A DNA stretch of 64,000 nucleotides. It comes from Firmicutes bacterium AF25-13AC (GTDB lineage Bacteria; Bacillota; Clostridia; Lachnospirales; Lachnospiraceae). A model generated the notes under the pieces. The model saw nothing but the letters and a program-made list of their open reading frames with translations. It searched no databases and was not told the origin of the DNA. The stretch covers positions 26,251-90,250 of the forward strand of contig QUFP01000015.1 in the NCBI GenBank assembly GCA_003478935.1, read 5' to 3'. Both the position numbers and the translations under genes were made by a program. How positions within the stretch are numbered: the first letter of the stretch is position 1; each line of letters opens with the position of its first letter. Shown here piece by piece: positions 36,795 to 45,001 of this stretch.

Positions 36795-38387
36795 ATGTCA
36801 TTATATGAAAATGAAATCAGCAAACGAAGAACGTTTGCCATTATTTCTCACCCGGATGCGGGTAAAACTACATTAACAGAGAAGTTCCTTTTATATGGAG
36901 GAGCAATCAATCAGGCAGGTTCCGTAAAGGGAAGAAAAACAGCAAAGCACGCTGTTTCTGACTGGATGGAGATTGAAAAGCAAAGAGGTATTTCCGTAAC
37001 CTCTTCCGTTTTACAGTTCCACTATGAAGGCTATTGCATCAACATTTTGGATACACCAGGTCATCAGGATTTCTCAGAGGATACGTATCGTACTCTGATG
37101 GCAGCAGATTCTGCCGTTATGGTAATTGATGCTTCTAAGGGTGTTGAGGCGCAGACAATTAAGCTGTTTAAGGTTTGTGTTATGCGCCATATTCCAATTT
37201 TTACTTTTATCAACAAATTAGACCGTGAGGCAAATGACCCATTTGATCTGATGGATGAGATCGAGCGCGTGCTTGGTATTAAGACCTGCCCAATCAATTG
37301 GCCAATCGGATGCGGTAAGAATTTCAAGGGTGTTTATGATCGTAACACAAATAAGATTACTACATTCGTTGCAGCAGATGCAGGTATGCATGAGATTGAG
37401 AGTCATGAGCTTGATGTTGAAGGTGCTGAGGATCAGGTTGGTATTATTGGTTATCAGAAGCTGCTTGAGGATATTGAGCTGCTTGATGGTGCATGTGAGG
37501 AATTTGATCAGGATAAGGTAAGTAATGGTGAGCTTTCTCCTGTATTCTTTGGTTCTGCACTGACAAACTTTGGTGTTGAGACATTCCTTGAGCATTTCTT
37601 AAAAATGACAACATCACCGCTTCCAAGACATAGCTCAATCGGTGAAATCAGCCCATTTGATGATAATTTCTCTGCCTTTGTATTTAAGATTCAGGCAAAC
37701 ATGAATAAGGCACACAGAGACCGTATCGCATTTATGAGAATTTGTTCTGGAAAGTTTGAAGCCGGCATGGAGGTGAACCATGTGCAGGGCGGCAGAAAGA
37801 TTCGTCTGACACAGCCGCAGCAGATGATGGCATCAGAGCGAACAATCGTAGAAGAGGCATATGCCGGAGATATCATTGGTGTATTTGATCCAGGTATTTT
37901 CTCAATTGGAGATACAATATGTTCTCCTAAGATGGGTAATATGACATTTGACGGAATTCCAACATTCGCACCAGAGCATTTTGCCAGAGTGCGTCAGATG
38001 GATACAATGAAGCGTAAGCAGTTCATTAAGGGAATCAGTCAGATTGCTCTTGAAGGTGCTATTCAGATTTTCCAGGAATTTAACACTGGAATGGAAGAGA
38101 TCATTGTAGGCGTTGTCGGCGTGCTGCAGTTTGACGTTTTGAAATTCCGTCTGGAAAATGAGTACAATGTAGAGATTCGCCTTGATCCGTTGCCATACGA
38201 GTATATCCGCTGGATTGAGGATTGGGAGAATGTGGATGTAGCAAGAATCAATGGAACATCCGATATGAAGAAAATTAAGGATCTGAAGGATCGTCCGCTG
38301 TTATTGTTTGCAAATAGCTGGAGTCCGCAGATGGTACTGGAAAGAAATCCAGGCTTAAAGCTGTCTGAGTTTGGAACAGAGCACTAA
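36795..38387 (+). CDS. prfC: Peptide chain release factor 3 (GTPase)
   Basis: A 530-residue translational GTPase that removes RF1 or RF2 from the ribosome after termination. G1 is ISHPDAGKTT (about 17-26), the switch I Thr lies in KQRGISVTSSV, G3 is ILDTPGHQDFSEDTYRTL, and G4 is FINKLDRE. The RF3-specific region KGVYDRNTNKITTF and the C-terminal QFDVLKFRLENEYNVE are present. The ATG at 36795 (MSLYENEISKRRTFAI) matches the family start; an in-frame ATG 33 bases earlier has no ribosome-binding site. Spacing from AAAGG is longer than usual. It stands alone, with a hairpin after the stop. Confidence 0.93.
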   Translation: MSLYENEISKRRTFAIISHPDAGKTTLTEKFLLYGGAINQAGSVKGRKTAKHAVSDWMEIEKQRGISVTSSVLQFHYEGYCINILDTPGHQDFSEDTYRTLMAADSAVMVIDASKGVEAQTIKLFKVCVMRHIPIFTFINKLDREANDPFDLMDEIERVLGIKTCPINWPIGCGKNFKGVYDRNTNKITTFVAADAGMHEIESHELDVEGAEDQVGIIGYQKLLEDIELLDGACEEFDQDKVSNGELSPVFFGSALTNFGVETFLEHFLKMTTSPLPRHSSIGEISPFDDNFSAFVFKIQANMNKAHRDRIAFMRICSGKFEAGMEVNHVQGGRKIRLTQPQQMMASERTIVEEAYAGDIIGVFDPGIFSIGDTICSPKMGNMTFDGIPTFAPEHFARVRQMDTMKRKQFIKGISQIALEGAIQIFQEFNTGMEEIIVGVVGVLQFDVLKFRLENEYNVEIRLDPLPYEYIRWIEDWENVDVARINGTSDMKKIKDLKDRPLLLFANSWSPQMVLERNPGLKLSEFGTEH

Positions 38388-38411
38388 ACAATATATATTA
38401 ACATAGTGTCT

Positions 38412-38440
38412 AATATATTTGCCAGAAGGCAGAATATATT
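38412..38440 (+). terminator. Hairpin after prfC, probable terminator
   Basis: AATATATTTGCC (38412-38423) pairs with GGCAGAATATATT (38428-38440) around AGAA, with one bulged base. No long T tract follows. Confidence 0.55.
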
Positions 38441-38441
38441 T

Positions 38442-38499
38442 AATACGCATATACTATACCGAGAAAGTGAAATGCTTTTGAGGGTAGCATATGCGTATT
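38442..38499 (+). promoter_or_regulatory. Start-codon-sequestering inverted repeat of ylmC
   Basis: AATACGCATAT (38442-38452) is an exact complement of ATATGCGTATT (38489-38499), which contains the ATG at 38491; TACC/GGTA can add to the stem. In RNA this would hide the start codon, with GAGGG exposed at the edge of the loop. Confidence 0.5.
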
Positions 38500-38754
38500 T
38501 GTGATTTAAGGCAAAAAGAAGTGATTAATATAAAAGACTGCAAAAGACTTGGCTATGTGTGTGACATTGAATTTGATCGAAAAACAGGCTGCATAACACA
38601 TTTGATTGTTCCGGGCACAGGAAAAATATGTGGGTTATTCGGACGAGATACGGAATATCGCATTCCATTTTGCAGAGTATGTCAGATTGGACCAGATATC
38701 ATATTAGTTGATATCGATGAGGGAGAAAAACCAATCAGAGATAAAGAAAAATAG
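38491..38754 (+). CDS. YlmC/YmxH family PRC-barrel sporulation protein
   Basis: An 87-residue PRC-barrel domain: MRICDLRQKEVINIKDCKRLGYVCDIEFD, then ITHLIVPG and EYRIPFCRVCQIGPDIILVDI. This is the YlmC/YmxH family of endospore formers, expressed during sporulation in Bacillus; the molecular role is not known. Its presence suggests that the organism or its ancestors sporulate. The ATG at 38491 follows GAGGG and lies inside an inverted repeat. It is monocistronic, before the nrdR promoter. Confidence 0.85.
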   Translation: MRICDLRQKEVINIKDCKRLGYVCDIEFDRKTGCITHLIVPGTGKICGLFGRDTEYRIPFCRVCQIGPDIILVDIDEGEKPIRDKEK

Positions 38755-38778
38755 AATTGAAAACAATTCAGAAAAAAC

Positions 38779-38808
38779 TTGACCTTACATACCTTTTTAT
38801 TTTATAAT
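38779..38808 (+). promoter_or_regulatory. nrdR-yqeG-aroK promoter
   Basis: TTGACC (38779-38784), 18-bp spacer, TATAAT (38803-38808), 47 bases before the nrdR start. Confidence 0.65.
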
Positions 38809-38854
38809 AATAGCATTAAAGAGATGCTGGCAGACAGCAGGAATGGAGGCAGCA

Positions 38855-39319
38855 ATGAAGTGTCCGTTTTGCGGAGAAGATACAACAAAAGTAATTGATT
38901 CAAGGCCTTCTGACGATAATACTGCGATCCGCAGGCGCAGGATGTGTGAGGTGTGCAACCGGCGCTTTACAACATATGAAAAGATTGAAGTATTTCCGCT
39001 GATGGTAGTAAAAAAGGATCAGACAAGAGAGGCTTATTCGAGGGAAAAATTAAAAACTGGAATTGTTATGGCATGCCATAAACGTCCGATCCCGACTGAT
39101 GCAGTAAATCGTCTGGTGGATGATATTGAGACAACTATCTTTAATAATTATGAAAAAGAAGTCAGCAGCAAGGTGATTGGTGAGCTGGTGATGGAAAAGT
39201 TAAAAACACTTGATGAGGTTGCCTATGTACGCTTTGCGAGTGTATATCGCTCTTTTACGGATTTGAATAATTTTGCACAAGAGCTTGAAAATATGATTCA
39301 GAGAGAGAAAAAACAGTGA
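38855..39319 (+). CDS. nrdR: Transcriptional repressor NrdR
   Basis: A 154-residue regulator of ribonucleotide reductase genes that senses ATP/dATP. The N-terminal zinc ribbon has Cys3, Cys6, Cys31 and Cys34 (KCPFCGEDTTKV and RRMCEVCNRRFTTYE). The ATP-cone domain follows (VKKDQTREAYSREKLKTGI, VSSKVIGELVMEKLK, DEVAYVRFASVYRSF). The ATG at 38855 is chosen over 38843 because GGAGG lies 5 bases upstream and family members start MKCPFC. The NrdR-box targets (nrd genes) are not in the window. It overlaps yqeG and is the first gene of a three-gene operon. Confidence 0.95.
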   Translation: MKCPFCGEDTTKVIDSRPSDDNTAIRRRRMCEVCNRRFTTYEKIEVFPLMVVKKDQTREAYSREKLKTGIVMACHKRPIPTDAVNRLVDDIETTIFNNYEKEVSSKVIGELVMEKLKTLDEVAYVRFASVYRSFTDLNNFAQELENMIQREKKQ

Positions 39320-39813
39320 GTAAATTGTATCCATGGGCAGAGGCAGCGTCTGCCTACCAGATTGATTATCAAAAGGAATATGATAACGGCGTGCGTGGCG
39401 TACTATTCGATGTGGATAATACGCTTGTAAGGCATGGAGAGCCAGCTACAAAACAGGCAAAGGAATTGTTTGAACATCTTCGCAGCATTGGTTTAAAAAC
39501 CTGCATTATTTCAAATAATAAGGAGCCGCGTGTCAGTCCGTTTGCGAAGGAAGTTGGAAGTGACTATATTTATAAAGCAGGGAAGCCATCAGTACGCGGT
39601 TATGAGGACGCTATGAAGCGTATTCATACAACACCAGATACAACGATTTTTATCGGAGATCAGATCTTTACAGATATTTATGGCGCAAACAGAGCTGGAA
39701 TTAGGACATATCTTGTTCAGCCAATTCATCCAAAGGAAGAAATACAGATAGTGCTAAAGCGTTATATAGAGCGTATAGTATTGTTTTTTTACCACAGGAG
39801 GAATAAGCGATGA
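39316..39813 (+). CDS. YqeG family HAD-type phosphatase
   Basis: A 165-residue HAD phosphatase of the YqeG (HAD-IIIA) family. The nucleophile motif is LFDVDNTLV, motif II is TCIISNN, the motif III lysine is in YKAGKPS, and the acidic motif is FIGDQIFTDIYGANRAGI. The substrate is unknown; in Bacillus yqeG sits beside aroD/aroE-type and ribosome-assembly genes. The GTG at 39316 overlaps the nrdR stop by 4 bases, and the 3' end overlaps aroK by 4 bases, so the three genes are probably translated in a coupled way. Confidence 0.88.
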   Translation: MSKLYPWAEAASAYQIDYQKEYDNGVRGVLFDVDNTLVRHGEPATKQAKELFEHLRSIGLKTCIISNNKEPRVSPFAKEVGSDYIYKAGKPSVRGYEDAMKRIHTTPDTTIFIGDQIFTDIYGANRAGIRTYLVQPIHPKEEIQIVLKRYIERIVLFFYHRRNKR

Positions 39814-40310
39814 GTTCAATTGTTTTGATTGGCTTTATGGGAGCAGGAAAGACAACAGTAGGAAAAGAGCTTGTAAAAAAAGGATTCGAGCTGATTGATA
39901 CTGACGCCTATATAGAAGCTTGTGAGAAAATGAGCATTTCTGATATTTTTGCTCAAAAAGGAGAAGATTATTTTCGTCAGGCAGAGACAAAAGCACTCAA
40001 GACGCTGCTTGTACAAGATAAGCAATTTGTGATTTCATGCGGAGGTGGAATGCCGCTTAGTGAGGAAAACAGAAAGCTTTTAAAAAAACTCGGCATGGTA
40101 GTCTATTTAAGGATTCAGCCAGAGACTGTTTTGGCTCGTTTAAAGGGTGACACAACGCGCCCGCTTCTTAAAGGAGATGATAGTGGAGAGCGTGTGCGTA
40201 CACTGATGAAACAGCGTGAGGCACATTATTTAAGCGGTGCAGATTTTGTGCTAGACGTAGATCAGAAAACACCTGGGGAACTGGCAGAGGAAATTTTTAA
40301 AGAGTTTTAA
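39810..40310 (+). CDS. aroK: Shikimate kinase
   Basis: A 166-residue kinase that phosphorylates shikimate at the 3-OH in aromatic amino acid synthesis. Walker A is GFMGAGKTT (8-16); the substrate Asp is in ELIDTDAYIE; CGGGMP gives the shikimate-binding glycines, and the lid arginine lies in KGDTTRPLLK. All are in expected places. It starts with an ATGA overlap with yqeG, preceded by AGGAGG. aroE lies about 2 kb further on but is separated by efp and a tRNA gene. Confidence 0.93.
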   Translation: MSSIVLIGFMGAGKTTVGKELVKKGFELIDTDAYIEACEKMSISDIFAQKGEDYFRQAETKALKTLLVQDKQFVISCGGGMPLSEENRKLLKKLGMVVYLRIQPETVLARLKGDTTRPLLKGDDSGERVRTLMKQREAHYLSGADFVLDVDQKTPGELAEEIFKEF

Positions 40311-40319
40311 AAATACTAC

Positions 40320-40348
40320 TTGAAAAGTTATATTTTTTATTGTATGAT
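40320..40348 (+). promoter_or_regulatory. Putative efp promoter
   Basis: TTGAAA (40320-40325), 17-bp spacer, TATGAT (40343-40348). The leader has a hairpin, GGCATCTGT (40401-40409) with ACAG..AGATGCC (40418-40430), before the AGGAGG. Confidence 0.55.
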
Positions 40349-40459
40349 AATATAGTATGTAGCGCCATTTTATGGGCGTTTGCGTTTGTTTAGAACGATA
40401 GGCATCTGTGCAAGAGTACAGAAAGATGCCGTTAATTCTCATTTACAGGAGGAAAAAAA

Positions 40460-41017
40460 ATGATTTCAGCTGGTGATTTCAGAAATGGTAAGACTTTGGA
40501 AATTGAAGGCACTGTCTATCAGATCCTTGAGTTTCAGCATGTAAAACCAGGTAAGGGTGCGGCATTTGTTCGTACAAAGTTAAAGGATATCAAGAATGGT
40601 GGAGTAATCGAGAGATCTTTCCGTCCAACCGAGAAGTTCCCGGAGGCAAGAATTGACCGTAAGGATATGCAGTATCTGTATCAGGATGGAGATCTGTACT
40701 ACTTCATGGACAATGATACCTATGAGCAGATCGCACTTGGAAGTGAGCTGATCGGTGACGCATTAAAGTTCGTTAAGGAGAACGAGATGTGTAAAGTATG
40801 TTCCCACAATGGAAACGTATTCTCAATCGAGCCGCCGCTGTTTGTAGAGCTTCAGGTTACTGATACTGAGCCAGGCTTCAAGGGAAATACTGCTACTGGT
40901 GCTACTAAGCCGGCAATCGTTGAGACTGGTGCACAGGTAAATGTTCCGTTGTTTGTAGAGAACGGTGAGGTAATCAAGATCGATACCAGAACAGGTGAGT
41001 ATTTATCCAGAGTATAA
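40460..41017 (+). CDS. efp: Elongation factor P
   Basis: A 185-residue, three-domain tRNA-mimic that rescues ribosomes stalled at polyproline. The KOW-like domain has Lys32 in VKPGKGAAF, the position modified in other bacteria; domains II and III follow with [12 protein letters not shown] and [15 protein letters not shown], and the C-terminal signature is INVP-like [26 protein letters not shown] (positions about 160-185). No modifying enzyme is in the window. The ATG at 40460 follows AGGAGGAAAAAAA. A 12-bp hairpin follows. Confidence 0.95.
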   Translation: MISAGDFRNGKTLEIEGTVYQILEFQHVKPGKGAAFVRTKLKDIKNGGVIERSFRPTEKFPEARIDRKDMQYLYQDGDLYYFMDNDTYEQIALGSELIGDALKFVKENEMCKVCSHNGNVFSIEPPLFVELQVTDTEPGFKGNTATGATKPAIVETGAQVNVPLFVENGEVIKIDTRTGEYLSRV

Positions 41018-41060
41018 TCTGATCAGAAATTCAAAACAAAATATTTAACGTTTTGTTTCA

Positions 41061-41090
41061 GAGTCAGCTGTTTGATCTAACAGCTGACTC
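41061..41090 (+). terminator. Hairpin after efp, probable terminator
   Basis: A perfect 12-bp stem, GAGTCAGCTGTT (41061-41072) with AACAGCTGACTC (41079-41090), around TGATCT. It ends 4 bases before the tRNA and is not followed by a T tract. Confidence 0.55.
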
Positions 41091-41094
41091 ATAT

Positions 41095-41166
41095 ACACCT
41101 GTAGCTCAGTGGATAGAGCAGTAGAATCCGGATCTACGTGCGGGGGTTCGATTCCCTTCAGGTGTG
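41095..41166 (+). tRNA. tRNA-Arg(CCG)
   Basis: It folds as a full cloverleaf: acceptor ACACCTG/CAGGTGT with discriminator G, D-stem GCTC/GAGC, anticodon stem GTAGA/TCTAC with loop ATCCGGA (anticodon CCG), a four-base variable region, and a T-arm with loop TTCGATT. CCA is not encoded. It reads the CGG arginine codon. Confidence 0.93.
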
Positions 41167-41209
41167 TTCTCTCATCCAGCTTTTCTGGAGTTTAGAACGG
41201 AGGAGCAAT

Positions 41210-42088
41210 ATGGATTATCAACAATTTTTATTTACCATTACTGCGGGTCTTCAGTCCGCCTGCCAGGCAGAGGAAAAGATTACCGTGCAGACAATTGAAC
41301 AAAAACATACAGCAAAGATAAAAACGGTGTCATTATACCACAGAGGAAAAAGAACAACTCCTTGGATATATATGGCGCCGTTTTACCGTTTATATCAGCA
41401 TGGCTATTCTATGGAAAGTATTCAAAAGGAATTAAAAAACGTGCTTGATATGGTAACAGAAAATAATAAAGTGGAGGGAGAGATATTTACAAACTTTGAA
41501 TGTGCTGCTGCCTTTTTATCAGTGCGGCTCATTTCATATCAGAAAAATAAGGAATTTTTATCACTTGTCCCACATAGACGTATTCTTGATCTTGCCATTA
41601 TCTATCAGCTGGTATTTGAGGGAACAGACACAACGATGGGTGCTGCCGTTGTGTATCAGGATCATTGCAGAATCTGGGAGGTGACAGAGGACATTTTATT
41701 CCAGACAGCCATCGCATCTATGATTCACCGTTTTCCACCGTCTTTAAATAGCATAGAGGCATTAATTGGGCTGCCTGAGCTGCCAGTACAGTCTGATTTT
41801 CCTCATTTATTTGCGCTGACAAACAGTAAAGCATTTTTTGGAGCATCAGTCATCATGTATCCGGGTATCCTTAGGACGGCAGCAAAAAAGCTTGGCGGTG
41901 CATATTATATTTTGCCGTCAAGTATGCACGAGGTACTGCTTCTTGCAAAAGATAAAGACACAGATCCGTCACAGTTAAAGGAAATTGTGGAGGAGGTAAA
42001 TTTGACAGATGCTGTAAGTACAGATTTTTTGTCAAATCATGTTTATGAGTATGATTCAGATGAGGATACTGTCACTATCGTAGTGTAA
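41210..42088 (+). CDS. DUF5688 family protein
   Basis: A 292-residue protein of a family I know from Lachnospiraceae (DUF5688) with no known function. Visible segments are VQTIEQKHTAKIKTVSLYHRGKRTTPWIYM, FECAAAFLSVRLISYQKN and VYEYDSDEDTVTIV near the end. It is soluble, without a signal peptide or TM segments. The ATG at 41210 follows GGAGGAGCAAT; an earlier in-frame ATG overlaps the tRNA gene and is rejected. It is probably monocistronic. Confidence 0.75.
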   Translation: MDYQQFLFTITAGLQSACQAEEKITVQTIEQKHTAKIKTVSLYHRGKRTTPWIYMAPFYRLYQHGYSMESIQKELKNVLDMVTENNKVEGEIFTNFECAAAFLSVRLISYQKNKEFLSLVPHRRILDLAIIYQLVFEGTDTTMGAAVVYQDHCRIWEVTEDILFQTAIASMIHRFPPSLNSIEALIGLPELPVQSDFPHLFALTNSKAFFGASVIMYPGILRTAAKKLGGAYYILPSSMHEVLLLAKDKDTDPSQLKEIVEEVNLTDAVSTDFLSNHVYEYDSDEDTVTIVV

Positions 42089-42274
42089 TCACACCATATC
42101 ATGGTAATTTTGCACAAAATAAAGTGCCGCGTGTGGCAAAAGAGATAAAAAGCTTGCATATTTTACAGATTCGTATTAAAGTATAGAAGAGCTTGGTCAG
42201 TTTATGTCATTTTGGTGGTGACAAGAAATGACAGTAAAAAACTGCTGCAAAAGGTATCAGGAAAGGATATGTCT

Positions 42275-43165
42275 ATGATAATAAATGGAAAGACAGGCCT
42301 TACCGGTCTGCTTGGAAGTCCGGTGGGACACAGCAAATCACCGATGATGCACAATACATCATTTCAGGAGTTAGGAATTAATTATGTCTATCTTTGTTTT
42401 GATGTTGGCATTGAAGGTCTTAGTGGTGCCGTAGACGGTCTTGTAAGTTTGGGAGCAAAAGGTTGGAACTGTACTATGCCAAATAAGTCTAAGATGGCAC
42501 AGCTTTGTGATGTACTTTCGCCAGCAGCGTCGATTACAGGCTCTGTGAATACGGTTGTGAATGAAAATGGAAAGCTTATGGGATACAATACGGATGGAAC
42601 AGGCTATATGAGAGCCGTAAAAGAAGCAGGATTTTCGATCAAGGGTGGGAAAATGACTCTTCTTGGAGCAGGAGGCGCAGCAACATCTATTCTTGTTCAG
42701 GCAGCACTTGATGGTGTGCGGGAGATTTCTGTATTTTGTCGCCCGGGAAAATCGACAGAGCATGCAAGGCAGGTGATTAATCAGCTGACAAAGCAGACAG
42801 CATGTAAGATTAATTTATTTGATTATTCAGATGAGTCTGTGATTAAAAAAGAGCTTTTGACAAGTCGTATTTTGACAAATGGCACAAATGTAGGTATGGC
42901 ACCAGATACAGATAGAAGTTTGATTACATCAGCAGATTTCTTCCATCCAGATTTAATAGTATCAGATGTAATCTATAATCCAAGAGAGACAAAGCTGATG
43001 GAAATTGCTAAGAGTCAGGGCTGCAGCTGTTTTAATGGGTTATATATGTTGCTGTATCAGGGTGCAGAGGCATTTACATTGTGGACAGGAAAGCAGATGC
43101 CAGTTGAACTGGTGAAAGAACGATATTTTGATGAGCCTGAGGCGCGTCCGCGTACAGCGCAGTAA
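42275..43165 (+). CDS. aroE: Shikimate dehydrogenase
   Basis: A 296-residue NADP-dependent enzyme that reduces 3-dehydroshikimate to shikimate. The N-terminal domain has GLLGSPVGHSKSPMMHN (substrate-binding serines) and MPNKSKM with the catalytic Lys, followed by NTVVNENGKLMGYNTDGTGY. The NADP domain has LLGAGGAATSI. The C-terminal DVIYNPRETKLMEIAKSQG and NGLYMLLYQGAEAFTLWTGK are typical. The ATG at 42275 sits 7 bases after AGGAAAGGA; ATG 42269 and GTG 42212 are alternatives. It is followed 28 bases later by a membrane protein gene. Confidence 0.92.
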   Translation: MIINGKTGLTGLLGSPVGHSKSPMMHNTSFQELGINYVYLCFDVGIEGLSGAVDGLVSLGAKGWNCTMPNKSKMAQLCDVLSPAASITGSVNTVVNENGKLMGYNTDGTGYMRAVKEAGFSIKGGKMTLLGAGGAATSILVQAALDGVREISVFCRPGKSTEHARQVINQLTKQTACKINLFDYSDESVIKKELLTSRILTNGTNVGMAPDTDRSLITSADFFHPDLIVSDVIYNPRETKLMEIAKSQGCSCFNGLYMLLYQGAEAFTLWTGKQMPVELVKERYFDEPEARPRTAQ

Positions 43166-43192
43166 CGCAAGATGGCAGAATAGGAAGGAATT

Positions 43193-43969
43193 ATGGCAAA
43201 AAATAATTTTAAGAGAAAGAAAAAACCAGGTGTGGTCAGAAGGATTCTTCCATACTTTGTCATTATTCTGGTAGCAGCTGCGCTGATTGTGGCAGTTATT
43301 TTGATTACGAGCAGAAAAGGCAACAAAGATCGTCAGGAAATCCAGACGGTTGTTGATGTTACAGAAAATCAAAACAATAATAACAATCAGATTCAATCCT
43401 TAGAAAAGGACGGCGTGCCGGAAGTAAAAGAACTGGTACAGAAGTATTTTGATGCAGTAAAAAAGGCAGATGTCAAGGATCTTAAGCAGATTGTTGTGCA
43501 GGATACAGAATTTAGTGAGGAAGCACTTAAAAAGCAGTGTGAATATGTTGAGTCCTATGAGAACATTATCTGCTATACAGTTCCAGGTATTGCTGATAAT
43601 ACTTATATAGCATATGTATATTATGAGATAAAGTTTATTGGAATTGACACGAAGGCACCATCTATGATTCGACTTTATATTTGTCAGAATAAGGATGGAA
43701 GCCTGTATATTGATAAGAATGCGAAGGATGGCGAGATCGCAGCTTATCTGCAGGAGGTTGCCGGATGGGAGTCTGTGCGTGAACTGGTTGCAAATGTAAA
43801 TACAAGATACCAGGAAGCATGCGTAAAGGATGAGGCACTCAAGAATTTAAAGGATATGTTGGATGGAAAGACATCTGTTCCAGAGACAAAAGAGTCATCT
43901 GAAGAAAATACGTCAGAATCTGTCAGTGAGACTGTTTATGATGCAGAATCACAGGCAGATGAGGCATAA
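43193..43969 (+). CDS. Single-pass membrane protein of unknown function
   Basis: A 258-residue protein with a basic N-terminus (KNNFKRKKK), one TM segment (FVIILVAAALIVAVILI, about 22-38) and an extracytoplasmic region. An Asn-rich linker leads to a compact domain of about 130 residues (VKELVQKYFDAVKKADVKDLKQIV ... YIAYVYYEIKFIG), which resembles an NTF2-like fold, and then an acidic Ser/Glu tail. No enzyme motif is seen. It lies 21 bases before the MoxR ATPase gene and so belongs to the same operon, perhaps as a cell-surface partner. Start ATG 43193 has AGGAAGG upstream. Confidence 0.55.
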   Translation: MAKNNFKRKKKPGVVRRILPYFVIILVAAALIVAVILITSRKGNKDRQEIQTVVDVTENQNNNNNQIQSLEKDGVPEVKELVQKYFDAVKKADVKDLKQIVVQDTEFSEEALKKQCEYVESYENIICYTVPGIADNTYIAYVYYEIKFIGIDTKAPSMIRLYICQNKDGSLYIDKNAKDGEIAAYLQEVAGWESVRELVANVNTRYQEACVKDEALKNLKDMLDGKTSVPETKESSEENTSESVSETVYDAESQADEA

Positions 43970-43989
43970 GACAAGGAATGAGAGGAAAC

Positions 43990-44933
43990 ATGGAGAATAT
44001 ACAAAACGTAAAGAAAGTTTGGCAGGCAATTGATGATATAAAAAAGGTAATCAAGGGTAAGGATGAGAGTCTGAATAAGCTTATGTGTACGATGCTTGCA
44101 GGCGGTCATATACTGATGGAGGATATTCCTGGTGTAGGAAAGACAACGCTGGCGCTGGCATTCTCAAAAGCATTGTCCTTAAAACAAAAGCGTATGCAGT
44201 TTACACCAGACGTGCTTCCGTCTGATGTGTGTGGTTATCATATGTATCAGAAGGATACTGGAAAGTTTGTGTATTATCCAGGAGCTGTTATGTGTAATCT
44301 GTTTCTTGCAGATGAGATTAACCGTACATCACCAAAGACACAGTCTGCACTGCTTGAGGTTATGGAAGAAGGCACTGTCACAATTGATGCAGTAAAAAGA
44401 GAAGTGCCGCAGCCATTTATGGTAATCGCAACAGAGAACCCTACAGGATCTTCTGGTACACAGCTGTTGCCGGAGTCTCAGCTTGACCGTTTCATGGTTC
44501 GTATGTCTTTGGGCTATCCAAGTCAGGCAGATGAAATTTCTATGATGAAGAGCAAAAAGGAATATTCTGTAGATGATATTCCAGCATCTCTCACCGTTGA
44601 AGATATTCTTGAGATGAAGAAAGAGGTCGAGAAGGTATTTATTCACGATCTGATCTATCAGTATACGACAGATCTTGTCAATGCGACCAGAAAGCATCAG
44701 TATTTGACACTTGGCGTTAGCCAAGAGGAACGCTGGCGCTGATTAATATGGCAAGTGCACATGCGTACCTTCAGGAGCGCGATTATGTAGTTCCAGCAGA
44801 TGTGGCTGCTGTATTTATTGATGTATGTGCGCATCGTCTGATTTTAAATACAAAGGCAAAGGTGGGCGGATTAACAGCAGAAGGCATTCTTGAGCAGATC
44901 TTAAAGCTGATCCCTCAGCCAAAGGCAAAATAA
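43990..44933 (+). CDS. MoxR-family AAA ATPase (frameshifted)
   Basis: A 314-residue chaperone-like ATPase: Walker A DIPGVGKTTLA, Walker B LFLADEINRTSPKTQSALLEVMEEG, sensor 1 VIATENP and sensor 2/arginine in ESQLDRFMVRM. The frame stops at 44742 after a wrong tail; the correct end continues in another frame as LINMASAHAYLQERDYVVPADV. Adding one C at about 44721 (AGCCAAGAG to AGCCCAAGAG) restores VSPRGTLAL. MoxR proteins help to assemble or activate partners; here DUF58 and transglutaminase proteins follow, the classic operon. The ATG at 43990 has GAGAGGAAAC upstream. Confidence 0.9.
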
Positions 44934-44940
44934 AAAGACA

Positions 44941-44974
44941 GGCCTTGTAGGAGCATGTTCTATAAGGCCTTTGT
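44941..44974 (+). terminator. Hairpin between moxR-like and DUF58 genes
   Basis: AGGCCTT (44941-44947) pairs with AAGGCCT (44964-44970), with TAG/CTA pairs inside, then TTGTTTG. It is probably an attenuator within the operon. Confidence 0.6.
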
Positions 44975-45001
44975 TTGCTTTTTCCTGAAAGGAGAGTTTT
45001 T

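Noticed and set aside
38432..38455. Sigma-E/G-type promoter before ylmC (CATATACT)
   Set aside because: The -10-like sequence is present but no -35 element lies at the right distance.
41061..41166. Palindrome next to tRNA-Arg as an integration site
   Set aside because: No integrase and no direct repeat of the tRNA 3' end are seen; the hairpin is better explained as the efp terminator.
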